From: Spirochaetaceae bacterium
GTDB lineage: Bacteria; Spirochaetota; Spirochaetia; Treponematales; Breznakiellaceae
Direction: 5' to 3'
NCBI GenBank assembly: GCA_031280115.1
Contig: JAITHF010000242.1
Location: forward strand, 1 to 11,755
DNA: 11,755 bases
Position numbers and translations under genes: made by a program. The notes under the pieces are model-generated. The model did no database searches. It was not told the DNA's origin and saw only the letters and a program-made list of their open reading frames with translations. Below, in pieces: positions 1 through 5,248 of the stretch; within the stretch, counting starts at the first letter, position 1, and every line of letters begins with the position of its first letter.

Positions 1-821
1 CCTACGACCGCGCTGTCTCTGATTTCTCCAGCGCCCTTGAGTTTGACCGGCAGTACGCCGAGGCTGCCAACAACCGGGGCGCCGCGTACCTGCGCCTGAA
101 AGAGTATGAAAAGGCGGTTCCTGACTTTACGGTGGTGCTGGACAGCAATCCCAGGGATGTTGAGGCGTATAACAACCGGGGGCGCGCCTATAGCGGCAAA
201 GGGGATTATACCCGCGCGGTGGCGGACTTTACCGCCGCGCTCCGGCTTAAACCGGATTACGCTGAAGCCTTAAACAATCGGGGGAGCGCCTTTATTATTC
301 GGGAAGACTATGATCGGGCGGTTGCGGACCTGAGCGCGGCGCTTAACCTCAATCCTGCGTATACCGAAGCGTTTCTGAACCGCGGCAACGCCTATCAGGG
401 CAGGCAGGACCATGACCGGGCCATTACGGATTATACCGCGGCGCTCGGCCTGGACCCCCGCAATCTGGACGCCTTAAACGGCAGGGGGAACGCCTATCAG
501 AACAAGGGGGACTATGACAAGGCCATCGACGACTACAACGCGGCGATACAGGCCGTTCCTCCGTATATCAAGGCGTTGAACAATCGGGGCATCGCGTACC
601 GGAACAAAGGGGATTATGACCGGGCCATCGCGGACTTTACCGCGGCCTTGCGGCTTGAGCCGTTGTATGCGCCGGCGCTGAACAATCGGGGGAACGCCTA
701 TTTTTACAAAGGCGAGTATGATCAATCCATCGCGGATTACAATGCGGCGCTCAAGATAAACCCTGATTTGTCGGATGCGCGGTATAATATCGAGCAGGCC
801 CGGAGCGCCCGGGGGTTTTAG
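1..821 (+). CDS. TPR-repeat protein, 5' end outside the window
   Basis: The open frame enters from the left edge (first whole codon at base 3) and runs to TAG at 819-821, giving 272 visible residues. A GTG at 132 is in frame, but the repeat pattern continues upstream of it, so it is not the start. The visible protein is eight consecutive 34-residue tetratricopeptide repeats, each opening with Y-[DE]-[RK]-A-[VI]-x-D-[FY] and carrying an A-x-NNRGxAY segment. The last repeat degrades to DARYNIEQA and the chain ends in RSARGF. No catalytic domain or membrane segment is visible. TPR solenoids are protein-binding scaffolds; the partner cannot be told from sequence. The 102-bp DNA periodicity (recurring AACAATCGGGG) invites repeat-number change by recombination. 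A terminator hairpin follows within 10 bp. Confidence 0.9.
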   Translation, partial: YDRAVSDFSSALEFDRQYAEAANNRGAAYLRLKEYEKAVPDFTVVLDSNPRDVEAYNNRGRAYSGKGDYTRAVADFTAALRLKPDYAEALNNRGSAFIIREDYDRAVADLSAALNLNPAYTEAFLNRGNAYQGRQDHDRAITDYTAALGLDPRNLDALNGRGNAYQNKGDYDKAIDDYNAAIQAVPPYIKALNNRGIAYRNKGDYDRAIADFTAALRLEPLYAPALNNRGNAYFYKGEYDQSIADYNAALKINPDLSDARYNIEQARSARGF

Positions 822-829
822 GGGATGTA

Positions 830-856
830 CCGGCGGAAACGCCGGAAATTTTGTTT
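830..856 (+). terminator. Intrinsic terminator of the TPR gene
   Basis: A perfect 6-bp stem CCGGCG/CGCCGG with a GAAA tetraloop (830-845) is followed by AAATTTTGTTT. It begins nine bases after the TPR stop codon, and the next promoter starts at 864. Confidence 0.7.
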
Positions 857-863
857 CAAACTG

Positions 864-892
864 TTGACACGCCCCTCTTAAATAAGTATCTT
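864..892 (+). promoter_or_regulatory. Sigma-70-type promoter of tRNA-Ala
   Basis: TTGACA (864-869), a 17-bp spacer and TATCTT (887-892). The predicted start near 899 leaves a leader of about 25 nt before the tRNA. The -35 is full consensus. Confidence 0.65.
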
Positions 893-923
893 TAACAGAA
901 GGGGGGAGGGAAGGTCAGATTTC

Positions 924-997
924 GGGGGTGTAGCTCAGTTGGCTAGAGCGTTTGAATGGCATTCAAAAGGTCAGGGGTTCAATTCCCCTTACCTCCA
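924..997 (+). tRNA. tRNA-Ala (anticodon GGC)
   Basis: The cloverleaf folds by hand. The acceptor stem is GGGGGTG (924-930) with TACCTCC (990-996). The D arm is GCTC/GAGC, the anticodon stem TTTGA/TCAAA, and the T arm AGGGG/CCCCT with loop TTCAATT. The loop ATGGCAT places GGC (958-960) at positions 34-36, which decodes GCC. The acceptor carries the G3-U70 wobble pair that identifies alanine tRNAs, and A73 is the discriminator. The 3' CCA is not encoded (AAC follows), so it must be added after transcription. No hairpin terminator follows; the downstream DNA is pyrimidine-rich. Confidence 0.95.
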
Positions 998-1162
998 AAC
1001 CCAATCCTTAGTGCTGTTTTTATTCTTAATTCCGCTTCTATTTTTTTCCTGTTTTTTCCTGTTGCTTTTCACGCCAATTCTTATCGCGCTTTCAGAGGGC
1101 GGGAAGGTATGAAAGCCCCCGCAAAACAGGGGGGCGCCTCAAGATGGCGGAAGGCTGCGGGC
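998..1162 (+). other. Intergenic stretch, pyrimidine-rich, no gene seen
   Basis: Bases about 1010-1075 are T/C-rich with several T runs, which may help end the tRNA transcript although no stable stem precedes them. A weak stem CCCCC/GGGGG lies near 1117-1137. An open frame that begins inside the tRNA is an artefact. Confidence 0.5.
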
Positions 1163-1191
1163 TTGCCATTTATCCTAAGATACAGTATAGC
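1163..1191 (+). promoter_or_regulatory. Promoter of rnhA, probably leaderless
   Basis: TTGCCA (1163-1168), a 17-bp spacer and TATAGC (1186-1191). Only 8 nt (1192-1199) separate the -10 from the ATG, so the transcript should start at or within about two bases of the start codon. No Shine-Dalgarno is present. Confidence 0.5.
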
Positions 1192-1199
1192 TTAAATAC

Positions 1200-1742
1200 A
1201 TGGGACTTTTAATTTATACAGACGGAGGCTGTTCTGGCAATCCTGGTCCGGGGGGATGGGCGTATATTATCATTCAGGGCGGCAGTGCGAAAGAAACAAA
1301 AGAAACGGTTGTGGCCGAACAATGGGGCGCTGAGCAGGACACCACCAACAACCGCATGGAACTACAGGCGGTTATCGCCGCGCTGGAAGCGCTGATACAT
1401 CTGGATGAAAGTTACGGATTCGTAACCGTGTACACAGACTCCCAATATGTGCAGAAAGGTATCAGTATGTGGATTCACCAGTGGAAAAAAAAGAACTGGA
1501 AAACCAGCGACAATAAACCGGTGAAGAACGTTGACCTGTGGCAGCGGCTTGACGAGCTTTCCTCAACATTTCTGCTTTCATGGGAATGGGTGAAAGGCCA
1601 CGCGGGAAACCGCTTCAACGAGCGGTGCGACCGGATGACTCAGGAGGCGATCGCCTCTTTGTCGGTTCCTTCTTTCGAGAGCAGGGGCGCCCTCAGAAAA
1701 AAGGAACAAAATGGACAGTATATCCCAGGGGAACTGTTTTAA
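1200..1742 (+). CDS. rnhA: Ribonuclease HI
   Basis: 180-residue cytoplasmic endonuclease that cleaves the RNA strand of RNA-DNA hybrids, as in removal of Okazaki primers and R-loops. The four acidic catalytic residues and the active-site His are all present: D8 (YTDGG), E54 (NNRMEL), D80 (YTDSQYV), H134 (VKGH) and D144 (ERCDRM). The basic handle (WKKKNWK, about 95-101) and GNPGPGGW loop are typical of type HI. The family is usually about 150-160 residues, so roughly 20-25 C-terminal residues (from about 157) are an extension with no recognised domain. ATG 1200 is the only sensible start: it lies two residues before the first beta strand, has no Shine-Dalgarno, and sits 8 nt after a -10 box. 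The TAA overlaps the stop of the convergent gene by 4 bp (shared TTAA). Confidence 0.95.
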   Translation: MGLLIYTDGGCSGNPGPGGWAYIIIQGGSAKETKETVVAEQWGAEQDTTNNRMELQAVIAALEALIHLDESYGFVTVYTDSQYVQKGISMWIHQWKKKNWKTSDNKPVKNVDLWQRLDELSSTFLLSWEWVKGHAGNRFNERCDRMTQEAIASLSVPSFESRGALRKKEQNGQYIPGELF

Positions 1743-2341
1743 CCGCCGCGGCGCTGGGCTAAAAGCCTCTGGCATAGGTCCAAAACCAAGCCCTTGAAAT
1801 GACTGAGGCTAAGTTTTTCCACTTCTACCGGAATCTGGACGAAATCAAAGAACTCAAACAGCATCTCGTCGGTTATCTCGCAAATACCGGTATCAAGCAC
1901 GATGATTTTCTCGAAATACCCGAAGTTCATGCGGGCATCCGCCTCATCCCATCCCTGCTCCTCTTGATAAACTTTCCGCCACATTTTAAGTTCCCCGGAC
2001 GAGATGTAATAAAAATTGCCCTGAGAATCCAGTTCTTTCTTTTTTTCGGTCCCCAGAAAAATCGCCGCGCAGTTAGGCGGCGCCGGATACACCGAACCAT
2101 AGCACGTTTCGCCCAGCTTTTTCATGTTTCCATGACACATACTCCCGTACAGCAAGGCGCAGCTCTGATTGCCGAAGCGCGCCGCCCCTTCCCGCACCGC
2201 CGCCTCAAGCCTCGCCTCGCTCACGTCAAGCGCCGGCGTAAGGAGCGAAAGTTCAACCTTCTCACCCAGCTCTTTCTCAACCTCCGGTAATATATGTTCC
2301 AGCTCCCACTGAAAAATCCCGCAGGCTATCATCGGCACCAT
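1739..2341 (-). CDS. DUF1638-like protein
   Basis: 200 residues if started at ATG 2341, where an AAGGAGG Shine-Dalgarno sits 6 nt upstream; the frame is open 16 codons further but that part lacks a ribosome site and begins inside a hairpin. The pattern recalls DUF1638: N-terminal IACGIFQWELEH (5-16), LLYGSMCHG (63-71), a PPNCAAIFLG segment (88-97) and IVLDTGI (147-153). The cysteines 7, 69 and 91 fall in these blocks; C80 is also present. No signal peptide or membrane segment is seen. The function is not established. Relatives are often seen beside corrinoid methyltransferase genes (family knowledge), but none is in this window. It is the second gene of a probable operon with the PNPOx-like gene, 53 bp upstream, and its stop overlaps that of rnhA. 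Confidence 0.7.
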   Translation of the reverse strand: MVPMIACGIFQWELEHILPEVEKELGEKVELSLLTPALDVSEARLEAAVREGAARFGNQSCALLYGSMCHGNMKKLGETCYGSVYPAPPNCAAIFLGTEKKKELDSQGNFYYISSGELKMWRKVYQEEQGWDEADARMNFGYFEKIIVLDTGICEITDEMLFEFFDFVQIPVEVEKLSLSHFKGLVLDLCQRLLAQRRGG

Positions 2342-2347
2342 ACAAAA

Positions 2348-2354
2348 CCTCCTT
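2348..2354 (-). promoter_or_regulatory. Shine-Dalgarno fixing the DUF1638-like start
   Basis: AAGGAGG on the minus strand, 6 nt before ATG 2341. It rules against the longer open frame starting at 2389. Confidence 0.8.
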
Positions 2355-2385
2355 GGGGCTGCCGGAAAAGAGCGCCGGCAGCCCC
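2355..2385 (-). promoter_or_regulatory. Intercistronic hairpin touching the Shine-Dalgarno
   Basis: A perfect 11-bp stem (GGGGCTGCCGG with CCGGCAGCCCC, 9-nt loop) lies between the PNPOx-like and DUF1638-like genes. On the minus-strand transcript its 3' arm ends exactly where AAGGAGG begins. There is no immediate U run, so it is not a classical terminator. It could stabilise an mRNA end, cause partial termination, or hinder ribosome loading on the second gene. Confidence 0.65.
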
Positions 2386-2394
2386 GCAATACCC

Positions 2395-2706
2395 CTACAG
2401 CAGGGCTTCCGCTTTTGACGGCGTAAAGATAAGCTGTTTACCTTGCGCCTCGGCGGTGCCGGTAAGCCTGAACCCCTTGGGATTCTCGCCGGCTTTCTGT
2501 ACGGCCCCTGCAACACAGGCGTTCTTGTTCTTCAAAAGGTTCGCCTGGGTCTGTTCCATCTTGTAAATGCCGAACACCACGGTTTCTCCCGAAACCTCCC
2601 CTTTTCCCGCAATAATAAGATGGGGGCTTCCGTCAGGGTTGCTCGTTACCAGGGACAAAAAGGCCGTTCCCTGCACGACTTGTTTTACTTCTTCGGTGAT
2701 AATCAT
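2395..2706 (-). CDS. Small PNPOx-like (split-barrel, flavin-binding) protein
   Basis: 103 residues from ATG 2706, which has GAAGGAG 6 nt upstream; the in-frame GTG at 2721 overlaps that ribosome site, so the longer version is unlikely. The sequence AFLSLVTSNPDGSPHLIIAGKGEV is the opening beta-hairpin of pyridoxamine-phosphate-oxidase-like split barrels, followed by an alternating strand VVFGIY, a Q-x-x-x-N-L segment and GFRLTGTAEA. Relatives bind FMN or related cofactors as homodimers; the substrate is not predictable. At 103 residues it is short for the superfamily, and it lacks the C-terminal R-x-x-P of true PdxH enzymes. It is the first gene of a probable two-gene operon with the DUF1638-like gene and is transcribed divergently from the HxlR regulator, the usual arrangement for an HxlR target. 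Confidence 0.7.
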   Translation of the reverse strand: MIITEEVKQVVQGTAFLSLVTSNPDGSPHLIIAGKGEVSGETVVFGIYKMEQTQANLLKNKNACVAGAVQKAGENPKGFRLTGTAEAQGKQLIFTPSKAEALL

Positions 2707-2712
2707 CGTTTT

Positions 2713-2719
2713 CTCCTTC
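2713..2719 (-). promoter_or_regulatory. Shine-Dalgarno fixing the PNPOx-like start
   Basis: GAAGGAG on the minus strand, 6 nt before ATG 2706. It overlaps the alternative GTG at 2721, which excludes that start. Confidence 0.75.
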
Positions 2720-2760
2720 ACCGTATATTCGATAGCGCTCTTATATTGCTACCTAATATA

Positions 2761-2790
2761 AATATAGTACCATTAGTGAAACAAAGTCAA
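2761..2790 (-). promoter_or_regulatory. Promoter of the PNPOx-DUF1638 operon
   Basis: On the minus strand TTGACT (2785-2790), an 18-bp spacer and TATATT (2761-2766). The predicted start near 2754 gives a leader of about 48 nt and coincides with a TACCTAA box. Confidence 0.6.
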
Positions 2791-2840
2791 TAGCAAATCC
2801 GTACCTAATTTATAAATAAGAGCTTGTAAGGCCGGATTCC

Positions 2841-2869
2841 TTGACGACGGGCGCCGCTCATAGTATTCT
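2841..2869 (+). promoter_or_regulatory. Promoter of hxlR, probably leaderless
   Basis: TTGACG (2841-2846), a 17-bp spacer and TATTCT (2864-2869). Eight nt (2870-2877) separate the -10 from the ATG, so the predicted start is within about two bases of the coding start. A TTAGGTA box covers this point. Confidence 0.55.
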
Positions 2870-2877
2870 GATTAGGT

Positions 2878-3303
2878 ATGGAAGACCTTACTCATGAAGA
2901 CCTTGCTCATGAAGACCTTGCTAACCAGCAGGTTTGTCAAGAAAAAACCTGCGCCAAATGCCCGTGCATGGATGTCTGCCCCCTTGGGGAGGTTATGAAC
3001 CTTATAGGCGGCAAGTGGAAAATCCCTATTCTCTGCGCCTTGTATCAGAACGGCCCCACCCGCTACAACGATTTGCGGCGGAAGATACGGGGCATTACAA
3101 ATACGATGCTGGCAAGCTCGCTTAAAGAACTGGAAGGGGCCGGCCTCATAACAAGGGCCCAGTTTATGGAAATGCCGATACGGGTGGAATACGCCCTTAC
3201 CAATCAGTGCGGCCCGCTCCTTCCGATATTACAGCAGCTCGCCCATTGGGGCGTCAGCCTCCGTCCAGCCGCGAAGCAGCCGGCGCAAGAGGCCGGCGCG
3301 TAG
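2878..3303 (+). CDS. HxlR-family winged-helix transcriptional regulator
   Basis: 141 residues. The HxlR signature C34-PLGEVMNLIGGKWKIPIL is followed by RYNDLRRKIRGITNTMLASSLKELEGAGLI (about 62-91, recognition helix region), the wing with R-V-E-Y-x-LT (102-108) and a C-terminal dimerisation helix. HxlR proteins are DNA-binding homodimers; several, such as YodB and HypR, sense electrophiles or oxidants through the Cys in this motif. Unusual here is an N-terminal extension with five cysteines in 15 residues (C20, C25, C28, C30, C34), which could bind metal or form disulfides. Residues 2-16 are three EDL-x-[HN] repeats from a 15-nt tandem repeat. ATG 2878 is 8 nt after the -10 with no Shine-Dalgarno. 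It is divergent from the PNPOx-DUF1638 pair, which it probably controls together with itself. Confidence 0.9.
   Translation: MEDLTHEDLAHEDLANQQVCQEKTCAKCPCMDVCPLGEVMNLIGGKWKIPILCALYQNGPTRYNDLRRKIRGITNTMLASSLKELEGAGLITRAQFMEMPIRVEYALTNQCGPLLPILQQLAHWGVSLRPAAKQPAQEAGA
2881..2925 (+). repeat. 15-bp tandem repeat in the hxlR N-terminus, three units
   Basis: Three adjacent 15-nt units (2881, 2896, 2911) each begin GAAGACCTT and encode EDLTH, EDLAH and EDLAN. The copies are nearly identical at DNA level, so copy number could vary without changing frame. Confidence 0.85.
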
Positions 3304-3370
3304 CAGCCGCATAGAAAAAACCGTGGGGCATGGGGGTAAGGTCCAACGGAAACGTTTCGTATCCGCATCC

Positions 3371-3400
3371 TTGACCAACCTGCCCGCGTGATAGTATAGT
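3371..3400 (+). promoter_or_regulatory. Promoter upstream of the small YodC-like gene
   Basis: TTGACC (3371-3376), an 18-bp spacer and TATAGT (3395-3400). The predicted start near 3407 would give a leader of about 260 nt before ATG 3670. Confidence 0.6.
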
Positions 3401-3406
3401 AAAAAA

Positions 3407-3658
3407 GTCGAAAAGACCTACCCACGCAGCATGGGAAAGTAACGTCTATGGATATGGCGGCTCTGGCTTCTGGAAACAAGGGCGAACCCGCCGTAGAAAA
3501 ACCCGCTTAGAGAAAAAAGAAAAGTAAAAAGTAAAAGAGAAAAATAAAGATAAAAGATAAAAAAGCGGGAAGAAAATAGAAAACTTGGGGAGTAAGCCGG
3601 TACCTATCCGAACAAGCCCCAAGCCCTAGAAAAGCCTTGAGCCAGGGGGCAAGCTGAT
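3407..3658 (+). other. Long leader with a purine-rich tract
   Basis: Between the promoter and the ribosome site of the 82-residue gene. It holds a small GTC/GAC stem (about 3407-3422), a possible 20-codon ORF, a GGCGG/CCGCC pairing (about 3456-3494), and an almost pure A/G tract with scattered T from 3509 to about 3593. I do not recognise a known riboswitch core. Confidence 0.4.
3448..3510 (+). CDS. Possible 20-residue leader peptide
   Basis: ATG 3448 to TAG 3508-3510, encoding MDMAALASGNKGEPAVEKPA. A GGAAAG 8 nt upstream could serve as a ribosome site. It is in the leader of the YodC-like gene, in the same reading frame but separated by many stops. It resembles nothing I know and may be chance. 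Confidence 0.2.
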   Translation: MDMAALASGNKGEPAVEKPA

Positions 3659-3669
3659 AAGGAGTTACG

Positions 3670-3918
3670 ATGAGCGTACGAGCAACTGGTTCTCTTATTG
3701 CGGAAGTGGTTATCGCGTCGGGTATTCCCAACAGTCCGCGCATGATTGTTTCGGATGTTGACCCTGACAAGAAAACGGTAACAACAATATGGTTTTCCGA
3801 TACCCGCGAAGCGCAGCAGGGGGTATTCCCTGCAAGTTCTCTGGAACGGGCGGCAGATGCCTTCGCGTCTAGTGCTGAGGCCGCATCCGCAGGCCAGAAC
3901 GCCGCTTCAAAAAAGTAG
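3670..3918 (+). CDS. Small YodC/DUF2158-like protein
   Basis: 82 residues, with AAGGAG 5 nt before ATG 3670. The central part reads SGIPNSPRMIVSDVDPDKKTVTTIWFSD and then GVFPASSLERA. This matches the layout of YodC/DUF2158 small proteins: a G-x-P-x-M-x-V beginning, a tryptophan-containing strand W-F-x-D/S, then FP-x-x-SLE. Those proteins are small predicted beta-barrels of unknown function. The last 20 residues are a low-complexity Ala/Ser tail ending in KK. No signal peptide or cysteine is seen. It stands alone, with its own promoter about 270 bp upstream and a strong terminator about 80 bp after the stop. The family call is from pattern only. Confidence 0.6.
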   Translation: MSVRATGSLIAEVVIASGIPNSPRMIVSDVDPDKKTVTTIWFSDTREAQQGVFPASSLERAADAFASSAEAASAGQNAASKK

Positions 3919-3998
3919 CGTTCCCTACAGCGGGCGCCGCAGGGGATTTCTTGATTTTCGATTTTTCGATTTTCTGTTTTTCTAAACCCCTGTTTCCC

Positions 3999-4039
3999 AA
4001 GAAAGAGCGGGACCCCCTGGGCCCCGCTCTTTCTTTTTT
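3999..4039 (+). terminator. Strong intrinsic terminator, possibly bidirectional
   Basis: A 13-bp stem AAGAAAGAGCGGG/CCCGCTCTTTCTT with an 11-nt loop, running into six T. It ends the YodC-like transcript. The complementary strand has the same stem followed by a weaker T-containing stretch, so it may also serve the convergent lipoprotein gene. A 14-bp palindrome GGGGCCGCGGCCCC (4054-4067) lies beside it. Confidence 0.85.
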
Positions 4040-4117
4040 GCCCGTGAGGTGGAGGGGCCGCGGCCCCTTGCTCCGGGGATTTTTTCCCAACGGTCTTGCG
4101 GCGGGCCGGATAAACCT

Positions 4118-5137
4118 TCACTCAATAGTATAGGTATCAACATACCGGCTGGCAGAGGGATTTATATCAAACGTTATGCCGGAAGAAACCGAATAATAAG
4201 GCGGCACGGTGTTAAAAAAAGGGCTTGGCGCAGGATCAATCGCAACAGGGTTTTCAGGGACCGGAATACCTGATTGTATATAGCGCGAGGGCCACGGTTC
4301 GTCAACAGTCTGGACGTTTGGATCAATAGTATACACCAACGGGTCAATAGGATAGATCGGCGTGTATCCCCGATGGACTTTAAGCCGCACCGCCCCTTCT
4401 GTAAGAGGCGCTTCTATGCGGACTTTTTCCGGAACCTCCTGCCAGCCTATCCGTTCATAGTACCCGATAACCCCGATTTTAGGGCGTATGCCTTTGGTTC
4501 CGGTCTCTGATTCATATTCATACATAGAGACCGTTCCATTAACGGTCAGCGCCGGCCTTAATTCGTCATCAGTCTTCTCTTTATCAATCAAAACCGCCTG
4601 CAATTTATAATAGGGTATGTCAAATGCTGCCGACGCCTTGTCAAGGGTAACGGTTATATATTCATTGGTCAGAAAGGACCAGGCTTTACCCGGGGACCAG
4701 GCGAACTGCACGCCGGCGCCGTCTTTCCCCAAATTCCCCATAGCCTGCCAATTTTGAGGGAATTCAATGTCTTGGCTTGAGCCGTCCTGATAGTGAACCC
4801 GCGCCTTGAACCCGTGAAGGATAAGGCGGTTTCCTTTTTCCGGCTCCTCCTCGGTCGGCAGGGCGGTTAAATCGCGGTTTTCGATGAATTCCCCTTCGCG
4901 GTAGCCCTTATGGGCAGGGAGTTTGCCCGTATCCCCCCCTAAATACGCAAGCATCCCGTCTCGTTCAAACGACGGGGCATCCGGCTTCCCGTCATAGGTA
5001 ACACGGTAGGGAAGCCGCAGAATAGTAAGGCCCATGACGGTTTTATCCTGTGTTTTGTCTTCGGGAATGTTCGGGTCGCATCCTGAGAGCGCCGCCCCCA
5101 GCATAACCGCTATCCCTGCAAAAACTGCTCGTTTCAT
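4118..5137 (-). CDS. Predicted lipoprotein of unknown function
   Basis: 339 residues. The N-terminus is a lipoprotein signal: MKR, a hydrophobic core AVFAGIAVMLGAAL and lipobox LSGC with C20 as the lipidation site. The mature protein should be anchored to the inner or outer membrane. The rest is predominantly beta-type with many aromatic and proline residues and no recognised enzyme motif; the last third is proline- and tyrosine-rich (about 250-335). The start is supported by GGGAGG 7 nt upstream and a consensus promoter. It lies downstream of the MCP gene on the same strand, but 111 bp away and with its own promoter, so it is probably a separate transcript. The surface role is inferred from lipidation only. 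Confidence 0.8.
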   Translation of the reverse strand: MKRAVFAGIAVMLGAALSGCDPNIPEDKTQDKTVMGLTILRLPYRVTYDGKPDAPSFERDGMLAYLGGDTGKLPAHKGYREGEFIENRDLTALPTEEEPEKGNRLILHGFKARVHYQDGSSQDIEFPQNWQAMGNLGKDGAGVQFAWSPGKAWSFLTNEYITVTLDKASAAFDIPYYKLQAVLIDKEKTDDELRPALTVNGTVSMYEYESETGTKGIRPKIGVIGYYERIGWQEVPEKVRIEAPLTEGAVRLKVHRGYTPIYPIDPLVYTIDPNVQTVDEPWPSRYIQSGIPVPENPVAIDPAPSPFFNTVPPYYSVSSGITFDINPSASRYVDTYTIE

Positions 5138-5187
5138 GCCAACGCCTCCCTATACTCCTGTCTGTTTTTATATGCGTGCTGCCGCCT

Positions 5188-5216
5188 ATCATATTCCGCT
5201 GCGGCCTGATTGTCAA
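5188..5216 (-). promoter_or_regulatory. Strong promoter of the lipoprotein gene
   Basis: On the minus strand TTGACA (5211-5216), a 17-bp spacer and TATGAT (5188-5193), the best sigma-70 match in the window. The predicted start near 5181 leaves a leader of about 44 nt with a Shine-Dalgarno. The -35 lies inside a 25-bp inverted repeat. Confidence 0.75.
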
Positions 5217-5225
5217 TCAGACCGC
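5201..5225. repeat. Inverted repeat overlapping the lipoprotein -35
   Basis: CTGATTGTCAATCAG (5206-5220) is a perfect 7-bp inverted repeat about one central base. After one mismatch it continues as GCGG/CCGC on the outside. It covers the -35 hexamer, as an operator would. It is also about 25 bp past the MCP stop, but no T run follows, so terminator use is less likely. Confidence 0.6.
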
Positions 5226-5248
5226 CTTCCCCATCGCAAAGAGGCGCC

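Larger units (their letters stand above)
2750..2878. promoter_or_regulatory. Three TACCTAA boxes, candidate HxlR operators
   Basis: TACCTAA occurs at 2750-2756 and 2802-2808, and its complement TTAGGTA at 2872-2878. The first covers the predicted start of the minus-strand operon and the third covers the predicted start and ATG of hxlR. The second lies upstream of both. Boxes one and two extend into similar AT-rich tails (TACCTAATATAAATATAG and TACCTAATTTATAAATAAG) and are 52 bp apart, about five helical turns. Binding by the HxlR protein is inferred. Confidence 0.5.

Noticed and set aside
956..1195. 79-codon open frame MAFKRSGVQFPLPPNP...
   Set aside because: It starts inside the tRNA-Ala anticodon arm and translates its T arm; a common spurious call over tRNA genes.
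2342..2389. N-terminal extension of the DUF1638-like protein
   Set aside because: It lies across the intercistronic hairpin and the Shine-Dalgarno; the start at 2341 has AAGGAGG at 6 nt and matches the family N-terminus.
3407..3510. Riboswitch or known small RNA in the leader
   Set aside because: I compared it by eye with c-di-GMP, guanidine, fluoride, preQ1, ZTP, cobalamin and tmRNA features and found no conserved core.
3507..4121. 204-codon minus-strand frame opposite the YodC-like gene
   Set aside because: It runs antisense through the terminator and the purine tract (giving a poly-F/L end) and has no domain; the plus-strand gene has a Shine-Dalgarno and a terminator.
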